From contig JAJDDY010000027.1 of the NCBI GenBank assembly GCA_029260075.1, positions 218,460-282,459 of the forward strand: a stretch of DNA of 64,000 bases. The letters are read 5' to 3'. Of the stretch, positions 61,617 to 64,000 are shown piece after piece. Under the pieces are notes generated by a model. The model ran no database searches, was not told the origin of the DNA, and saw nothing but the letters and a program-made list of their open reading frames with translations. How positions within the stretch are numbered: position 1 is the stretch's first letter; the number at the start of each line of letters is the position of its first letter. This DNA is from Phycisphaerae bacterium. GTDB lineage: Bacteria; Planctomycetota; Phycisphaerae; UBA1845. The position numbers were made by a program, and so were the translations under genes.

Positions 61617-61856
61617 TCGCCGCGCGAACGGCACGTCGAAGCGCGGACACGGTAGAATCATCTCGTTTTCTAATCGACAGCGGACGGGACTTGTCAACGT
61701 GTGGCGATTTGCGGTACAACGGGTGGACGAAGACGCTTGACGGGAATCACAAGCGAGCCGCCTCGTGGGCAGGCGAAGCGTTCCCGCAAGAGAACGCAAA
61801 GCGGATCAGTCGACCGCGATTACCGTGCGCGCAACCGTGCCGTAGGAGCCACACGC

Positions 61857-62393
61857 ATGTCCCTATCATTGGCCGAGTTTTTCTCCTGGATGGATCGGTT
61901 CGAGGAGAAGATTCCACTCGAAGCCATCGAGAGCAAAATCCGCGGACTGGACATCGACGTCGATCAAGTTCGCGAATACGTGCGTTTCTCGGGTGAGCGG
62001 TATCAACGCAACATGCTCCACTCGGGCGCAATGGCGCACGCGCTCATCCTCTGCTGGAGGAACGGACAGCGCAGCCCGATACACGACCACCGCGGGTCGA
62101 GCTGCGGCGTTCGCGTACTTCAGGGCGTCGCAACGGAGACGCTCTTTGCGCGCAGCGCCAACGGGTTGGTCTATCCGGTTGCAACCAGTGAATTGCCTGA
62201 TGGGTCCGTGACCGGATCGCACGATGACGAAATGCATCAACTGTCGAACCTGCAACCGGGAGACGCCGACCTCGTGACGCTGCACGTGTACTCTCCGCCA
62301 CTGATGGTCATGGGCACGTATTCGCTCACCGACGACGCCGTTGAAGATTTCGTCGATCCGATTTTTGAATTCGCCGCCGGTTCCGGAATCTGA
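61857..62393 (+). CDS. cysteine dioxygenase family protein
   Basis: 178 aa from ATG 61857 after TAGGAG; the frame upstream is not coding. Cupin with iron ligands His76, His78 (SPIHDHRGSSCGVRVLQG) and His127 (DEMHQLSN). Cys83 and Tyr145 are at the positions that form the Cys-Tyr crosslink in mammalian cysteine dioxygenase; most bacterial enzymes have Gly at the first. It oxidises cysteine to cysteine sulfinate, or possibly a related thiol. A sulfite oxidase-like gene follows 82 bases downstream. Confidence 0.85.
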   Translation: MSLSLAEFFSWMDRFEEKIPLEAIESKIRGLDIDVDQVREYVRFSGERYQRNMLHSGAMAHALILCWRNGQRSPIHDHRGSSCGVRVLQGVATETLFARSANGLVYPVATSELPDGSVTGSHDDEMHQLSNLQPGDADLVTLHVYSPPLMVMGTYSLTDDAVEDFVDPIFEFAAGSGI

Positions 62394-62475
62394 AGGGCCA
62401 GACGCGCGGCTCGGTTCATCGTTAACCCTCTTATCCGTCATCTCACACACGTTGTGAGGCTGGTGTCGTGAAAGG

Positions 62476-63735
62476 ATGTTGGCCGTGGATGGAATAATCG
62501 AAGGGCTCGACCGCGAAACGATCACTCGGCGGACCGCCGTCAAGGTCATCGGCGCTGGCGCGCTGAGCTTACTTCCTGGCTGCCAAGCGGGTGGACCGCC
62601 CAACGCGGACGCATCCGGACTCGCGTCGTCGAAGCGTAAACGCAAGACCAATATCGCAACGTCGAAACGGCTGCGGGTCTTAAGCCGATCGCCGCTCAGC
62701 GCCGAGCCGGCGCTAGACGATCTCGCCGAAAGCTTCATCACATCCGTAGACCGATTCTTCATTCACAATCATGGAGCCATCCCGCAGATCGACGCCAGTT
62801 CGTACGTGCTGAGCGTAGGGGGCGACATTCCCCATGAAGAGTCGTTTACGCTGGATCAACTACGCAACGACTTCAAGAAGACCTCCATCGTGGCCACCTT
62901 GACGTGCGCGGGTAACCGGCGCGACGAGTTCAGCCGAATCGCGCCGGTCGCTGGCGCGCAATGGGGCCCCGGCGCGATCGGAACGGCGCGTTGGACCGGA
63001 GTACTCCTCGCCGACGTCTTGCGCAAAACCGGCGTTCGTCGCAGTTCGCGACACGTATGGTTCGAAGGACTTGATGAGACACGACCGAAGCAAGAATCCG
63101 TACGCTTCGGCGGATCAATCCCGCTGAACGTCGTCTACCGACCCAAGACGGCGCAACCGGGAGTGCTGCTGGCCTATGAGATGAACGGCCAACCGCTCGA
63201 ACCGGCGCATGGTTTCCCGTTGCGTGCCGTCGTTCCCGGCTTCATCGGCGCCAGGAGCGTTAAGTGGCTGGGACGAATCATGGTCCACGCCGAGCCCTCC
63301 GACAACCACTACATGACACAAGACTTCAAACTCGTCGTCGAAGATTCCAACGCTGCCTGGTCCGGCGCCGACCCACTCTCCGGCTACTTGCTCAACTCCG
63401 TAATCTGCGAACCGGCTGCTGGCGCCAAACTCCAGCCCGGACTGGTGGCGGTGCGGGGCTATGCGCTTCCGCCTGGTCTCGGTGACTTGCGGGTGCATAC
63501 GGTAGAGCTTTCGGTCGATGGCGGCGACTCGTGGCGACCGGCCACCCTGCGCTCACACGACGCCCCGCAGTGCTGGCGATTGTGGGAAGCCAAGGTGCCT
63601 GTCCGGTTGAGCACCACATCGCTGATCGTCCGTGCCCACGACTCTGCCGGCGGCGACCAACCGCCGCGCCTCCCATGGAACCGCCGTGGATACCAAAACC
63701 ACTCGTGGCACGAAGTCCCCGTCACAGTTGGTTAG
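62476..63735 (+). CDS. sulfite oxidase-type molybdopterin oxidoreductase
   Basis: 419 aa, ATG 62476 after AAAGG. A Tat-like start (TRRTAVKVIGAGALSLLPGC) ends in a lipobox-type Cys. The Moco domain has RFFIHNHG, then LTCAGNRRDEF with the molybdenum-binding Cys144, PVAGAQWGPGAIGTARWTGV, and PLRAVVPGFIGARSVKWLGR. The C-terminal dimer domain is present (YLLNSVICEP... HSWHEVPVTVG). It should turn sulfite into sulfate in the periplasm. The stop TAG (63733-63735) is the start of a MITE. Confidence 0.88.
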   Translation: MLAVDGIIEGLDRETITRRTAVKVIGAGALSLLPGCQAGGPPNADASGLASSKRKRKTNIATSKRLRVLSRSPLSAEPALDDLAESFITSVDRFFIHNHGAIPQIDASSYVLSVGGDIPHEESFTLDQLRNDFKKTSIVATLTCAGNRRDEFSRIAPVAGAQWGPGAIGTARWTGVLLADVLRKTGVRRSSRHVWFEGLDETRPKQESVRFGGSIPLNVVYRPKTAQPGVLLAYEMNGQPLEPAHGFPLRAVVPGFIGARSVKWLGRIMVHAEPSDNHYMTQDFKLVVEDSNAAWSGADPLSGYLLNSVICEPAAGAKLQPGLVAVRGYALPPGLGDLRVHTVELSVDGGDSWRPATLRSHDAPQCWRLWEAKVPVRLSTTSLIVRAHDSAGGDQPPRLPWNRRGYQNHSWHEVPVTVG

Positions 63736-63885
63736 TGCTCCCTCACACACCGAGTGACAGGTTTGCCGAGCCGCGCCCGTCAGGAAGCGGACGTTGGCAA
63801 TTGGGTGGAAACACCTCGAAAACGCTCCCTCACGGTCGCGGCTCGGATCGAATCAACCCGCCGCCTGAGTCGTGACAGACTACTA
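63733..63885 (+). mobile_element. MITE with TAGTGC ends, overlapping the sulfite oxidase stop
   Basis: Left TAGTGCTCCCTCACACACCG, then AGTGACAGGTTTGCCGAGCC; reverse complement of the right end CTAGTAGTCTGTCACGACTC, then GAGCCGCGACCGTGAGGGAG. Its right end abuts the IS630-family element (shared CTAG at 63883-63886). Confidence 0.7.
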
Positions 63886-64000
63886 GTGCTTTGTCACAGC
63901 TAAGAATTAGGGTTATCGTATTCCTTGTTCTTGAGGTTTTGGGAAGACAAGGAGGTCGCCCGATGCAGAAGAAGTATATCGTTCGATTGAGTAAAGAGGA
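63884..64000 (+). mobile_element. IS630-family insertion sequence, left end
   Basis: Terminal repeat TAGTGCTTTGTCACAGCTAA, nearly identical over 32 bases to the right end of the MITE at 6723-6832, then 78 bases of leader and the transposase start. Element runs off the window. Confidence 0.7.
63963..64000 (+). CDS. IS630-family transposase, first codons (partial)
   Basis: ATG 63963 follows AAGGAGG by seven bases. The visible residues MQKKYIVRLSKEE match the usual start of IS630-family transposases (helix-turn-helix region follows outside the window). Call rests on 12 codons plus the terminal repeat. Confidence 0.65.
   Translation, partial: MQKKYIVRLSKE

Overview
The window is high-GC bacterial DNA from what is most likely a planctomycete of the Phycisphaerae type. 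The reasons are the many dispersed hairpin repeats of the GAGCCGCGACCGTAAGGGAG type, the paired bactofilins, the ExbB/ExbD/von Willebrand/TPR gene cluster, a CTERM-like sorting tail, and a flagellar cluster with fliW and csrA beside the flagellin. This is an inference from sequence character; no rRNA gene is present to confirm it.

Layout: (1) 1-6.2 kb: end of a VanZ-like gene, two bactofilins, a GT2 glycosyltransferase/DUF2304 pair, a zinc-ribbon/membrane/NUDIX fusion, a zinc-ribbon membrane protein and an isochorismatase-like hydrolase. (2) 6.2-6.9 kb: a nest of MITEs. (3) 6.9-14.3 kb, minus strand: a TonB-like-anchored VWA protein, a TPR-like exported protein, ExbB, two ExbDs and a 931-aa TPR-like protein. 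(4) 14.6-17.5 kb: two exported proteins of unknown role. (5) 18.1-20.0 kb: tRNA-Gly followed by relics of an integrated element (integrase lacking its catalytic domain, truncated ParA). (6) 20.1-32.4 kb, minus strand: a flagellar operon reading flgF, flgG, flgA, flgH, flgI, flgJ-like, flgN, flgK, flgL, fliW, csrA, fliC. A hairpin that hides the fliC ribosome-binding site looks like a CsrA target, so the FliW-CsrA-flagellin switch seems complete here. (7) 33.2-41.6 kb: membrane and zinc-ribbon proteins, an exported protein with seven 47-residue cysteine repeats, a YWTD propeller, a SAM hydrolase, mnmE, trpD and a small translationally coupled zinc-ribbon protein. (8) 42.0-54.0 kb: tRNA-Glu, then a metal-type response regulator/sensor kinase with a perfect CusR-like operator, and an outer-membrane factor/RND pump/adaptor operon, bracketed by the two ends of an IS3-type transposase; copA follows. 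(9) 56.9-64 kb: xseB/xseA, a hypothetical with a hexamer microsatellite, a glutathione peroxidase interrupted by one in-frame TGA at the catalytic position, acpS, a NUDIX protein, cysteine dioxygenase plus sulfite oxidase, and the start of an IS630-family element.

The strongest finding is the glutathione peroxidase. The TGA sits exactly at the selenocysteine position, the frame continues unbroken through the rest of the family, and a bacterial SECIS-like hairpin lies at the right distance downstream. Automatic annotation would call it a pseudogene or two fragments. A second candidate system is the ExbB/ExbD cluster that includes a VWA protein with a TonB-style S-x3-H transmembrane helix. A third theme is mobile DNA: IS630-derived MITEs insert at TA, chain end to end, and twice provide the stop codon of the gene they sit behind.
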